A stretch of 64,000 nt of DNA from an uncultured Pseudomonadales bacterium (GCA_937773555.1 CALJVT010000007.1:219780-283779); one strand, 5' to 3'. Positions 17,939 to 27,183 are shown, numbered from the stretch's first letter. The notes: generated by a model from the sequence alone, not told the origin. Numbers and translations: made by a program.

Positions 17939-18988
17939 ATGGTTATGAGAACACAAATCCCCCCTAAGCATACTGCTTACACTTATCGCTACTCAGTTGC
18001 ACTAAATAGGCATCACATTTTATTTTTCTGTATGGTGCTAAGTGCCCTTTTTACTTGGCAGGGTGCATTGGCGGCTGATGCTGCGGTGAAGGCTGGGACT
18101 ATTGTTGTGGACGACTCTAATGGAGTTTGGTTTGATCGGTCACTGGAGGTTCGAGGCATTCAAATCGTAGTGGCTGGTGCTGTCGGTGGTCAGAAATCTG
18201 TGCCTAATAAGTGGGTAGAAAAAACGGCGCAGACGCTTAAACTGTTAATCAATCCTTCGGCACCCAATATTGAAAAGGCTTTACAAAAACGCCTTGTAGC
18301 CATCTTAGAAGGGGCCCCCGGCACTTTGCACCAGGGCTACCAAACAGGTCAGCGCATTGGGTATGGCGGGGGCAATTCCTATCGTCCAAACCCATTACGT
18401 GATAATGGTGTTCGGCATTATAAAGGGTATGAGGCCTGGTTGGATCGTACGGTTCAAAAAGATATGGTCTGGTATAAGAATGTAGATAGTTTACACACAG
18501 GTGATGATGACATAGTTGAACTGCTCGAGCATTTAATGCATACAATCCACTCTTTTGGCTTGCCTGGTGCGGTTAATGGGTCCTTAGATGCGCTAACTTG
18601 GGATTCTGAGCGCAGGAGAGATTACCATAAGCAAGAACTTTGGCTGGCAATGAAAGAGGCGATTAATAATAGCGTATTCAATGTTTCTGATTATGGCAAT
18701 GGTGATCCGCGAGGTCATATGAGTTCCGTGATGATGACAGAATATATGTATTTATTAAATTTCAGTATGTGGGAGTTTGGTAAAGAGTTTTGGGGTGACG
18801 GTGGGTCGTTGGCGCCGGAATGGTCGAACAAAGCAAGAACAGCAAAGGGGGTTCGCAAGCATAATCCACTTGGGTATACATTGTTTATGACTTACTTTAA
18901 CCCTGTTTTAAGTAAACCTGATATAAAAACCCTGCGCCGTATGTTCAAAAATCATGATAGAGGTGAATCGGGTTATGTGGCAGAGTAA
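17939..18988 (+). CDS. Secreted protein with a degenerate zincin-like motif; N-terminus chimeric with integrase sequence
   Basis: The 349-residue product begins at ATG 17939 with a strong AGGAG site 5 bases upstream. Residues 3-17 repeat the N-terminus of a broken integrase at 19.7 kb, and a hydrophobic signal segment ending at ALA follows (about 25-46). The remainder recalls secreted metallopeptidase-like proteins of the lethal-factor type: a RGIQIVVAGAV opening, ELLEHLMHTIHSFGLPG in the place of HExxH, and MMTEYMYLLNFSMWEF in the place of the downstream Glu ligand. The motif reads EHxxH, so the catalytic Glu and first His are exchanged. Enzyme activity is doubtful. Confidence is high that it is a gene, low for function. 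Confidence 0.62.
   Translation: MVMRTQIPPKHTAYTYRYSVALNRHHILFFCMVLSALFTWQGALAADAAVKAGTIVVDDSNGVWFDRSLEVRGIQIVVAGAVGGQKSVPNKWVEKTAQTLKLLINPSAPNIEKALQKRLVAILEGAPGTLHQGYQTGQRIGYGGGNSYRPNPLRDNGVRHYKGYEAWLDRTVQKDMVWYKNVDSLHTGDDDIVELLEHLMHTIHSFGLPGAVNGSLDALTWDSERRRDYHKQELWLAMKEAINNSVFNVSDYGNGDPRGHMSSVMMTEYMYLLNFSMWEFGKEFWGDGGSLAPEWSNKARTAKGVRKHNPLGYTLFMTYFNPVLSKPDIKTLRRMFKNHDRGESGYVAE
17951..17971 (+). repeat. Inverted repeat arm, left
   Basis: This 21-base arm is a perfect inverted match of 19667-19687. The likeness extends to about 34 bases with five mismatches. In both copies it encodes the same TQIPPKH peptide, so coding sequence was copied. Confidence 0.85.
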
Positions 18989-19279
18989 TTTTAACTTCAT
19001 CGATTATCAAGAGGCGCTTGCAGGACTTAAGGACTGCAAAAACATTTGTAGTTTGGCAAGCATGTATTCTCTACTTGGATATACCGTGTAAATATCCACC
19101 ATGGGGAGCGCTCCATCCGCTGCTAGGGAAACTCTGAATAAATAACTATATTCAACACGGTACTCGAACTTCCATCAACATCACTCATATCCAATTCTAT
19201 TTCTCCCAAAACAGGCCAATTTAGCCTCTACCAACCCTGAATAATGCCGTTTTGGCATATTCTGGGCGCACTTAAACGG

Positions 19280-19690
19280 TTAAGTGCCCAATTCATGCCG
19301 TGCCATCCAAACATTGCACAATGCAAATAGGGTTTTCAACTGAGCTGTGTTTTTCGCCAGTTCACGATAGCGCACTTTAGTAAAGCCAAACTGACGTTTG
19401 ATCACTCAAAACGAATGTTCAACTTTGGCCTGATGTTTCGCCAACCATTTGTTGGTGCGCTTCTCACTATTATTTAAATGCCCTGCAGGTTTTCTTGGGT
19501 CAGTACAGTTGAGCACAGGTAATAAGCGCGATGAATGCACAACAGATCTACAATTTGTAGTCCGTAAGGATTGAATCACACGAGGCTTACTGTAGTAACT
19601 TTTGAGGGCTGCAGGAATAACTCGTGAAAAGTAATAGATATTACCCTTCAGATACGTATATGCAGGATGCTTAGGGGGGATTTGTGTCAT
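19280..19690 (-). pseudogene. Broken tyrosine integrase N-terminus fused to an IS transposase C-terminus
   Basis: Reading from 19690, the first 46 codons (TQIPPKHPAYTYLKGNIYYF and onward, SRVIPAALKSYY) resemble the N-terminal domain of tyrosine recombinases. From about 19510 the frame becomes the C-terminal end of an IS5/IS4-type transposase (NKWLAKHQAKVEHSF, then VIKRQFGFTKVRYRELAKN, then FALCNVWMARHELGT). An in-frame TGA after EHSF replaces the Arg codon expected there. Past the stop at 19280-19282 is an 8-bp inverted repeat (GCACTTAA / TTAAGTGC). Both genes are dead. I infer recombination between an integrative element and an IS. Confidence 0.7.
19667..19687 (-). repeat. Inverted repeat arm, right
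   Basis: This arm is the perfect 21-base partner of 17951-17971. It lies in the first codons of the integrase fragment. Confidence 0.85.
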
Positions 19691-19771
19691 CAGTTATGTC
19701 TACCGTTCCATAGGGCTGGAGTTAATACAGTAGATATTTCAACAACTTATCTGGTCATTGCCGGTGAATAT

Positions 19772-19859
19772 TGGCGGTGAGAGAGGGATTCGAACCCTCG
19801 GTACCTTGCGGTACACACACTTTCCAGGCGTGCTCCTTCGGCCACTCGGACACCTCACC
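19772..19859 (-). tRNA. tRNA-Ser(GGA), left copy
   Basis: An 88-base tRNA with encoded CCA, a long variable arm (TACCGCAAGGTA) and anticodon GGA in loop CTGGAAA. It is close to the E. coli tRNA-Ser(GGA) and identical to the copy at 27269-27356. It lies at the left edge of a 7.4-kb integrated element. Confidence 0.95.
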
Positions 19860-19889
19860 ATTTGAAGGCGCAGATTTTATGCCTTTGCT
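19772..19889. repeat. 118-bp direct repeat, left (att-like)
   Basis: This repeat begins exactly at the tRNA CCA end, spans the full tRNA-Ser and continues 30 bases into its 5' leader. It matches 27269-27386 with one mismatch, and identity stops sharply at both ends. Confidence 0.88.
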
Positions 19890-20152
19890 AGCATAGCGTT
19901 AAGATTCAATCAGTTAGCAACTTAGCTATCTGACAGAATATCAACATGCCCAAGTAATTCATCAGTTTCAAGTTATACACTCGAAGCTAAAGTGTATCAC
20001 ACCGATGTTACACAGTGGCAAAGGTTACATTAAAACAGCTATTGTAGCCTGTAATAAGCTCATGCGAATCAACCCCAAGACACAAGGCTTATTCAGCAGA
20101 TTAACTGATGAGCATGGTCACACATAGACAGCTGCACTAGCGGACTAACTTC

Positions 20153-20311
20153 CTAACAACACTTATACTTCTTTTTAACACATTCTCTCGTTAGATTTTG
20201 TGCTTTGCTAATGGCTTCTGCAACCATCTCAGTATCAAGAAAATCTTTACCTTGCACAGCAATTTTGTCGCCTTGTAACACGGATAGGTATATAAAGCTA
20301 AAATAATGCAC
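20153..20311 (-). CDS. Short ORF downstream of the lyase-like gene
   Basis: A 52-codon ORF from a GTG at 20311 to TAG at 20153-20155, 14 bases after the 844-residue gene. The ending is Lys- and Cys-rich (ECVKKKYKCC), and the middle reads as plausible protein (QGKDFLDTEMVAEAISKAQNL). There is no clear ribosome site. It may be a small gene or the remnant of a longer one. I do not recognise it. Confidence 0.3.
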   Translation of the reverse strand: MHYFSFIYLSVLQGDKIAVQGKDFLDTEMVAEAISKAQNLTRECVKKKYKCC

Positions 20312-20325
20312 CTAATATCTCAGAA

Positions 20326-22860
20326 TTATTGTTTAGTAATACGCACCAGAATCGGATCGCCTTCTTCCCATATCGCAAGGCCGACTTGCTGATGAATGTT
20401 ACCAAATATAGTCGTATCGTAGTCTTTACCGCTCATATCAAACAAACCCAACTGCCCTTTGAGGGTAAAATCTCCTACATCATTCATAGTGAACTGCAGT
20501 TTTTTGCGCAAGTCTGGCGTCGGTGGTTTCCATTGATCTACTTGTTCAAATGTCATTCCATCTTCACTAATCGTGACGTAATCGGTAGCGCCTACCTCAT
20601 ACCCGCCACTCGGGCCGGTGTTAACAATGTACCAAGATAGCTGATAACTACCAAAAAAATCGGATTTAGTGCTGATAGCATTTTCAACTAGCTCGTTACC
20701 TTTACCATTTAAAACGTCTTCGAGCGAGACGTCAACGTTCATAACCTTTGACATCAGATTGGCAATGCGTTTTTGCGTCGGGCCGGCAACGTGAGGATAC
20801 TCTTTTTTCTGGAGCATACCGGCGCTAGATTCTGGCCGTATTTGCAAAGGCCGCAGTTTGAGCAAAAATATATCACCATGCATAAAATATCCGAAAGCAA
20901 GTTCAGAATGAAGATTCCCTATAATTTCTGTGTTGTATAACGATGACCTATCTCCACTATTTAGCAGTCCAGTTAGTATAAAACTACCATCAGACAACAC
21001 TTTCCCTGTGAGTGCTTGCCGCCTATCTTCTGATGGCAAGAACGATGTATCTGTCGCTTCTAAATAAACATTATTCGACTCATCGACCCGCAATACATCG
21101 GAGCCTAAGTAATCAGCCTCTCCGCCGGATGGACCTGAATTGATGAGATACCATTGCGCCGAATAATACTGAGCTAGGGTCGAGTTCTCGCCAAGCTTGT
21201 AACCACTAATAATATCGTCGAGCTTGAGTGTTGAGTGCGCTTCCAAAAAACGCTCGAAGACCGGCAACAACCGCTTTTTAATTCGAACATAACTTTTTAT
21301 TGGGCGAACCTCGTTGTTATTTCCCTGCCAAACTTCGCTAGCTGCAGAATTTTCTTTATGTTTATTGGCAAGAAACAAAAGATAAGGATCTACCAAATAA
21401 TAAGGGTTAAAAGGATTTCCGTCCTCATCCATATCCACCGGGGTAGGACTCACATATTTCACTAAATCTGGACGATACCTGTTGATATACCGTGCGGAAG
21501 ATCGCGCCAAATACACATAGCTGACCGTGGACCAAATCTTTGCTTCTTGCTTAGTCCACCGGCGAAAGTCAGCCATAGAAAGGCCATCTGAACCACCTCC
21601 ATAGTTGCCTTTAAACTGACGGTTATATTTTAGATACAGCAGGTGATTATCTATCGTTCTTGCTAAGGAGTCATAGATAACTTTAACAGTTCCACCATTG
21701 GGCATTGGGTGAGTTAACAAGTCATAACCAATAGATGCCAAGGCTTCAACAGCAACGCTCATGTATATTGCCACATCCTTTGAATAACTAAGGGCATAGG
21801 GCCCTTTAGATGAAATATAAGGTATAAAAAAACCTTCTTCATCGAAGAAATGTAACATCCAATCTAAGTAAGCAAGGCCACGATCAAAAAATTCTTGATC
21901 GCCTGATTTTAACCCAAAAACCAAATGTGCCATCATCGCATTCCACATGGGCGTACCGCAGCCGTTACTAGACATTGTGTCCTTAGCAAGCCCCCTATGT
22001 GTAGCTGAAATCGAATTCTTATTGCATATGGATCTGCCACGCGACGATTCTTGTCTAACGTCGATACTCATTAATGAGCGTTTTATAAAGCCCTCAACCA
22101 ACTCCCTTTCTTCATCTGTATAGTAATATTCATCGTAGAACACTGCATAATGGGTGGCATAGTGTGAAACTCTTCGAACATGTTCATACACACGATCGCC
22201 GTAAAATTCATCGTTTTTATTTGTTGCTCTAGTCATAACGTCACTTGACGCCCATTTAAGCAAAATGTGTTCATACGCAGACGGTGTATAACCTAGCTGT
22301 GCACCCATACTATTTACTACGATGACGCAATCGAGTAGGTGTTTTTTAGGACTACCGTCCGTAGCCCCACCTGCGGCAATGATGGTATCTCTGTCAAATC
22401 GCGCCGTAGCAAAGGCCTTGGCGTTTACGATGTTATTGTCCAACTCGTTATTAAAATCCAACATGGTATCAACGCATCCCTGCTTGGACTCAGGGGCAGG
22501 GTTCCAGATTTCATACGTCTTTTTTAACTGCTCCCTTTCTGGCAATATGGCCGCTATGTTTTCAAACGCCACCCAGGTCTCGGGTACCTTAAGTGCCCAA
22601 AATGGGCTTATTTCATCAACGGCGTCGACAACTTTCGCGGATTTAGAAGGCGAACTCCCTCCACAGATCAGCCCACGAACCTTAGCTTCTTGAAGGTACT
22701 GAGGGTCATCCTGCTGACCAGATGCCAGCCTACACACGGTCTTATCAGACCAACTTGATAGGTCTTGAGACACTGCGTGTGTCGCAATCAACGAAACGCT
22801 CAATAAACAAACAACCCTAATGCAGAAATTCAACACAACCACCTTTTGTAAATTACCCAT
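20326..22860 (-). CDS. Large secreted protein, alginate-lyase-superfamily-like, with a tandem C-terminal domain
   Basis: This 844-residue protein has a signal peptide (about 1-31), a short SDKTVCRLASGQ...EAKVRGLICGG module (about 37-68, also known from other marine polysaccharide-acting proteins), and a helical region (about 80-500) resembling the alpha/alpha toroid of alginate or heparin lyases, with YALSYSKDVAIYMS and WSTVSYVYLARSSARYIN. Residues about 526-672 and 698-844 are two copies of one domain: both hold a WY(L/I)(I/V)N(S/T)GPSGG core and end in a GN(L/I)H....GD..L.(K/R) stretch. It probably acts on an extracellular polymer. I cannot see a catalytic set with certainty. It is the cargo of the tRNA-Ser element. 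Confidence 0.65.
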   Translation of the reverse strand: MGNLQKVVVLNFCIRVVCLLSVSLIATHAVSQDLSSWSDKTVCRLASGQQDDPQYLQEAKVRGLICGGSSPSKSAKVVDAVDEISPFWALKVPETWVAFENIAAILPEREQLKKTYEIWNPAPESKQGCVDTMLDFNNELDNNIVNAKAFATARFDRDTIIAAGGATDGSPKKHLLDCVIVVNSMGAQLGYTPSAYEHILLKWASSDVMTRATNKNDEFYGDRVYEHVRRVSHYATHYAVFYDEYYYTDEERELVEGFIKRSLMSIDVRQESSRGRSICNKNSISATHRGLAKDTMSSNGCGTPMWNAMMAHLVFGLKSGDQEFFDRGLAYLDWMLHFFDEEGFFIPYISSKGPYALSYSKDVAIYMSVAVEALASIGYDLLTHPMPNGGTVKVIYDSLARTIDNHLLYLKYNRQFKGNYGGGSDGLSMADFRRWTKQEAKIWSTVSYVYLARSSARYINRYRPDLVKYVSPTPVDMDEDGNPFNPYYLVDPYLLFLANKHKENSAASEVWQGNNNEVRPIKSYVRIKKRLLPVFERFLEAHSTLKLDDIISGYKLGENSTLAQYYSAQWYLINSGPSGGEADYLGSDVLRVDESNNVYLEATDTSFLPSEDRRQALTGKVLSDGSFILTGLLNSGDRSSLYNTEIIGNLHSELAFGYFMHGDIFLLKLRPLQIRPESSAGMLQKKEYPHVAGPTQKRIANLMSKVMNVDVSLEDVLNGKGNELVENAISTKSDFFGSYQLSWYIVNTGPSGGYEVGATDYVTISEDGMTFEQVDQWKPPTPDLRKKLQFTMNDVGDFTLKGQLGLFDMSGKDYDTTIFGNIHQQVGLAIWEEGDPILVRITKQ

Positions 22861-23276
22861 ACTTTGGATTAATAATACTAAAATAATCTTGTTAAGTACC
22901 TAGGAAAAATTCTGAAATTTTACCCCTATTAGTAACGAATCGACTGCCTGACGAATCTAAGATGCGCAGGCTACTGGACTGAAGGTCTCTATTATGTGCC
23001 ACAAAATATTTAAAAAATGCGTCACACTTTATTAAGACGTAAGCTTGCTTTACTACCCCCCTCTCCATGCCTAATGAAACATTCGAAAGGGGGGTATCAC
23101 CGTATGCATCTATAGCGCCAAGGAAAAGATGACACCACTGCATGTTTATTTAAGGTATACCCCATACAAACAGTTCACCTATCAAACAATGATGTTCGAT
23201 AGGGGTTGTTTATCCATGAACATTGAGTTAATCTCTAGGCTCTAGACCCTAAATGAACATTTAAGAGGACTAACCT
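22861..23276. other. Intergenic stretch with inverted repeats before the serine recombinase
   Basis: It holds two inverted repeats: a 9-bp stem (TACCCCCCT/AGGGGGGTA, at 23054 and 23088) and an 11-bp one at 23178-23203. No convincing gene is seen; an 83-codon frame on the minus strand lacks a ribosome site and overlaps the repeats. Confidence 0.5.
23178..23203. promoter_or_regulatory. Palindrome upstream of the serine recombinase
   Basis: The arms CCTATCAAACA and TGTTCGATAGG are complementary except for one base and are 4 bases apart. Lying 75 bases before the recombinase ATG, it may be an operator or a recombinase binding subsite. This is inferred from symmetry only. Confidence 0.45.
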
Positions 23277-23843
23277 ATGACACATCACAGATATGGATAC
23301 GCCCGCGTAAGCTCACTCGACCAAAACACATCCATACAGAAGGATGCCCTTGCCGCCTCTGGCTGTGATCGGATATGGGAAGAGCAGGCATCAGGAACCA
23401 GTAGGAATACCAGACCTGAACTTACATCCGTCTTAAGCTATCTTAGAGAAGGTGACACGCTAGTTGTTACACGAGTAGACAGACTCGCTAGGAGCGTCAA
23501 AGACCTTCAAGACATTGTGTACGAACTCAAGGATAGAGGTGTTCACCTTCAAGCTCTTGAGCAACCTATAGACACCTCTACGGCAGCAGGGAAGGCTTTC
23601 CTCGACATGTTAGGAGTGTTTGCTGAGTTCGAGACTAGCTTAAGGAAAGAGAGGCAGCTTGAAGGTATTGCCAAAGCTAAAGCCAAAGGTGTTTATAAAG
23701 GTAAGCAGCCGCTTTCTGACAGCAAGCGCACCCATATCATTGAGTTATTTAATGGCGGCATGAAACAAGTTGAGATTGTCCGAACGACTGGCCTTGGGCG
23801 TACCACAGTTCACAACGTATTAAAGGGCGCAGGCTCTAAATAG
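23277..23843 (+). CDS. Serine recombinase (resolvase/invertase type)
   Basis: The 188-residue product is a full-length small serine recombinase. The N-terminus GYARVSSLDQN holds the catalytic Ser (residue 12 by alignment to Tn3 resolvase S10). VTRVDRLARS carries the conserved Arg pair, and AEFETSLRKERQLEGI is the long helix. The C-terminal helix-turn-helix is EIVRTTGLGRTTVHNVLKG. It could resolve or invert DNA in the element, or belong to a former transposon. It sits 750 bases before the helicase gene on the same strand. Confidence 0.92.
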   Translation: MTHHRYGYARVSSLDQNTSIQKDALAASGCDRIWEEQASGTSRNTRPELTSVLSYLREGDTLVVTRVDRLARSVKDLQDIVYELKDRGVHLQALEQPIDTSTAAGKAFLDMLGVFAEFETSLRKERQLEGIAKAKAKGVYKGKQPLSDSKRTHIIELFNGGMKQVEIVRTTGLGRTTVHNVLKGAGSK

Positions 23844-24401
23844 GCTTACCACTCTTACATATTTAGACACCATACACTTCAAGTGCAAGCCACCTCAACA
23901 TACCCTAATGGGCTACACTCACGATTGTCTCGCATTACCAGACTTCCCATTAACGTACCGTTATAGCAAACCATGCGAATGTTGTTCTGGATAAGCAACT
24001 CCTTAGCTTACTATCAGACTACCTAACACCCTCTTCAGAAAGTAATATCATTAGTTGCTAGTCCCATGCTACTTAAAGTTTTCATTCTCGTATCTTATCT
24101 ATCCTATAGCTATGCCCTCAGCGTAGGTCCCCCAGACCGGAGCATGTAGGCTAAGGCCCTAAATTCTTACACTCTTAGGTTTTTAGTTTTTTTGGTTTGG
24201 TAAATTATGGTACATCATCTTCTATTTCAGTTTCTTACTCTTGTTCTGGTTCCCAGCCCAAGAACGAAACAATCAATAAACTGTTTGACTCTCAAAGAGA
24301 ACCCTGAAAGATCATTAGTATCCCGTTATAGCATACAGAACCATTATCAGTGGTTTAAACATGCTATCAGCAAAAACTGAAAGACAACTATAGGGAAGGG
24401 G
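23844..24401. other. Intergenic stretch inside the element
   Basis: About 560 bases with no supported gene. A short T-rich run with CCTAA/TTAGG near 24163-24190 could end recombinase transcription, weakly. At 24393-24430 a G-rich then C-rich run (GGGGGTGGAGG and CCTCCCCCC) can form a hairpin with one bulge across the start of the next ORF. Confidence 0.4.
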
Positions 24402-24605
24402 GTGGAGGAGGACCTACCTCCCCCCAACAATAAACCTATCTCTAAGCTAAATAGCTCATCAAGTAGCTACTTTCTTACCTCAATAAAATACTACCTATCT
24501 ACTAGATCTTCTAAGGAAGAGTGTCCGGAACCCCCGTGTTCATTGGGCCTCAAGCCGTCTTTAGGACTTTTATATAGAAATACCTCAAGCGAGATACGAG
24601 AATGA
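24402..24605 (+). CDS. Small ORF coupled to the helicase gene
   Basis: A 67-codon ORF from a GTG with an adjacent GGGAAGGGG site, whose last codons overlap the helicase start (ATGA). The product is Ser- and Leu-rich with no recognised domain. The start is inside a G-rich/C-rich hairpin, so translation may be controlled by RNA structure. It may be a leader peptide or a small phage-type protein. Confidence 0.4.
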   Translation: MEEDLPPPNNKPISKLNSSSSSYFLTSIKYYLSTRSSKEECPEPPCSLGLKPSLGLLYRNTSSEIRE

Positions 24606-25909
24606 CTTTATCAAACAACTCTTTAAATTATTCAGTAAACATCATTGATGCAATTATGGGCGAAGGGAAAAGCACATGGTTAATGAATACAATTAACAAA
24701 GACTACAGCTTAAGCCCTTTCAACGGGCACAGACCTAAGAAATATATCATTCTGACCATGTATCTTGATGAGGTTGATAGGTTCATTAGCGGCTGCAGGA
24801 TAGCTGACTTTAAGAGTCCTGAGCCAATCCATGGACGTAAGTATTTTGGCTTGAATCGTCTGATCAAAGACGGCGAGAACATCGTGACTACTCATGCTCT
24901 ATGGTCACTTATTGACAGGAAAACTTTCAAGCTACTCAAGGAACAAAACTATTGCCTATTTGTTGATGAAGTAATGGATTGTGTCCGGACCTATGATGAC
25001 ATTACTAAGCACGATATGGGTTTATTACTGGAACGCAAATTCATTACTGTAGATGAATTTAATAGAGTTAATTGGAACCACGAAGCTGCCCCAAATTACT
25101 CTGGCAAATTTGAAGCTCTTGTGAGTCTTTGTGATAACGGTAATCTTGTGTATGAAAACCAATGCTTTCTATTGTGGAAGTTTCCTATTGAATTTCTAGC
25201 TCAGTTCTCTGAGGTCTGGATTGCAACTTACTTGTGGGAAGGGAGCTTAATGTCTAATTACCTCGAAGCTAATGAGGTTGGAGTGACTGTACACACACTA
25301 TCTAATCGTAATCTAATTCCGTACGAACAAGTAAATGAAGCAGCAGCCAAGTCTATGCTACGAAAACTCATAACTATCATTGGCGATGATAAGCTCAATG
25401 CTGTTGGCTCTACATCCAAATATAAAGGAACGAAGATGCAGAACAAAATAAATCCATTATCTTCATCGTGGTATAAACGTCAGAATGAAGAATCCCTAAA
25501 GTCGATCAAAACCAACACTTACAACTACTTCAACAATATATCAAAAGGTGGTTCAAACTTAGCAATGTGGACATCATTCAAATGTGATAAAAACAAACTC
25601 AAAGGCAAAGGATATACAAAGGGCTGGGTACCGTATACTACCAAAGCCACTAACGAATTTAAGCATAAAGCCAACCTTGCTTACCTCGTTAACGTATTTA
25701 TGATGCCGCCAATTAAACAATATTTAGAGAGAAATGGAGCCACAATCAACGAAGATATGTACGCATTGTCAGAACTTGTACAGTGGACCTTTAGGAGCCG
25801 CATAAGAGAAGGTGAGCCAATAAGTCTTTACATTCCTAGTGAACGAATGAGGACTATTTTAATTAACTGGCTAAATCCGCCTGTTGCTGCACAGGCCCTA
25901 GCTGCCTAG
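24602..25909 (+). CDS. Phage-type helicase-like ATPase
   Basis: This 435-residue protein has a Walker A motif MGEGKST (K23) close to the N-terminus and a Walker B CLFVDEV (D122, E123), with ILTMYLDEVDR and NIVTTHALWSLID between. I recall this pattern from helicase-like replication proteins of phages and plasmids of the superfamily 2 type. The C-terminal half has an SRIREGEPISLYIPSERMR stretch. It is shorter than a typical two-domain helicase. A role in element replication is an inference. Its stop overlaps that of the convergent integrase gene (CTAG). Confidence 0.7.
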   Translation: MTLSNNSLNYSVNIIDAIMGEGKSTWLMNTINKDYSLSPFNGHRPKKYIILTMYLDEVDRFISGCRIADFKSPEPIHGRKYFGLNRLIKDGENIVTTHALWSLIDRKTFKLLKEQNYCLFVDEVMDCVRTYDDITKHDMGLLLERKFITVDEFNRVNWNHEAAPNYSGKFEALVSLCDNGNLVYENQCFLLWKFPIEFLAQFSEVWIATYLWEGSLMSNYLEANEVGVTVHTLSNRNLIPYEQVNEAAAKSMLRKLITIIGDDKLNAVGSTSKYKGTKMQNKINPLSSSWYKRQNEESLKSIKTNTYNYFNNISKGGSNLAMWTSFKCDKNKLKGKGYTKGWVPYTTKATNEFKHKANLAYLVNVFMMPPIKQYLERNGATINEDMYALSELVQWTFRSRIREGEPISLYIPSERMRTILINWLNPPVAAQALAA

Positions 25910-27183
25910 ATAGGGTATTTAATTCTATTAAGGGCTTTGCTTAAATGTTTGAGACTAAACTCTAACGCCCCATAAGACCTCCCCACCGAGGCCGCACCTG
26001 ACCAACCACCTAAGTAGTCGGCAATATCTTGAGAGATTTCTGCTTCTCGGCAAGCATCTCTAAAGCTATGCCTGAGGCTATGGAAGTGGTTAGTCACGCC
26101 AAAGCGCCCAAACTCTGAATTAATGTGCTTTGAATAAGCCTGTGAGTAGTTCCCATAAATGCCAAGAACAGCACTAGGGAACAGCCGACTTTCAGGCCTT
26201 ATATCTGTAATCCATTTTATAAGACCACGCTCAATCAGTTCTTTGTGTATCGGTACGGTTCTCACAGAGCTTTCAGTCTTCATACTATTGTTTTCATACC
26301 TATCATGGAATGACAACAGCCACGATCCCCGCTCAAATAAAATGTCTGATTTCCGTAGTTGAAGTATCTCGTTTTGTCGCGCACCTTGATATAGTGCAAT
26401 CATAACAGTCCAGTAGTCCTCTGACCCCTCCCTAAGGCCTGCAAACAACTTTCCTATATCATTGGAGGACATTGGGTTACGCTTCCCCTTAGCCTTCTTA
26501 GGGTCCTTCATTGACATGTTAACAAAGGGGTTATTACCGACTTTCTGTTCTTCTAATCCGTATGCAAACACTGCACGAATTACGTCTATCCTTTTATTTA
26601 CTGTCGGCACCGATGACCTTTTCAAACCCATCTTGTCAGCAATTTTGATGACGTCTCTTAATGGCCTATGGCGCGTTTCTTTGACCAATGCAAACCTAAC
26701 TGGCAGCTTCGAAACAAACATCATAAAGTCTCGTGCTGAATCTCGGGATATGTTGTTAGCTAACGTATCGTTGGCGAAATACTCTAATGCCACGTCTATT
26801 GTGGATGAGAAGTCTTGTATGGTCTTTTTTTTGCCTGACAACGAGAGCTTTGTTAGATAGAAATCGCTCAAGGCTTTTATAGTCAGACCTAATGGTCGGC
26901 CGACTGAAGGGGGACTAATTGGAGTCTTAGGGTTAGATAAAAATAGTTTATTTATGTCAGAAGATTTCAAACAGCTTTGCTCAAACTCCAAGGACATAGG
27001 CCTAAGTTGTTCAAACTCAACATCGTACCTAACCATATAGGCATTACGAAGTCGTTTAGCTTCTCTAAAATCTTTAGTATTGAGGGAGTGTCTTATCAGT
27101 GTTTTATGATAATGCTGAAGTAAGTCAACGGGAACTCTTCGCACAAACTGATAGGTGGTTTTACGTAATTGAAGGCAGTACAT
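25906..27183 (-). CDS. Tyrosine integrase of the tRNA-Ser element
   Basis: This 425-residue recombinase has the phage-integrase N-terminal domain (YQFVRRVP), a SAM-like core and a catalytic domain. The active residues are seen: R269 (GARQNEIL), H368 and R371 (HSLRHSF), W394 in the second-His position (LGGWSG) and the Tyr nucleophile Y404 (RSYGALEF). It is transcribed leftward, with its 5' end 86 bases from the tRNA-Ser at 27269, as expected of the integrase for that site. Confidence 0.93.
   Translation of the reverse strand: MYCLQLRKTTYQFVRRVPVDLLQHYHKTLIRHSLNTKDFREAKRLRNAYMVRYDVEFEQLRPMSLEFEQSCLKSSDINKLFLSNPKTPISPPSVGRPLGLTIKALSDFYLTKLSLSGKKKTIQDFSSTIDVALEYFANDTLANNISRDSARDFMMFVSKLPVRFALVKETRHRPLRDVIKIADKMGLKRSSVPTVNKRIDVIRAVFAYGLEEQKVGNNPFVNMSMKDPKKAKGKRNPMSSNDIGKLFAGLREGSEDYWTVMIALYQGARQNEILQLRKSDILFERGSWLLSFHDRYENNSMKTESSVRTVPIHKELIERGLIKWITDIRPESRLFPSAVLGIYGNYSQAYSKHINSEFGRFGVTNHFHSLRHSFRDACREAEISQDIADYLGGWSGAASVGRSYGALEFSLKHLSKALNRIKYPI

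Noticed and set aside
22892-23143. 83-codon minus-strand frame before the lyase-like gene
   Set aside because: It spans the inverted repeat at 23054, lacks a ribosome site and has no recognisable content.
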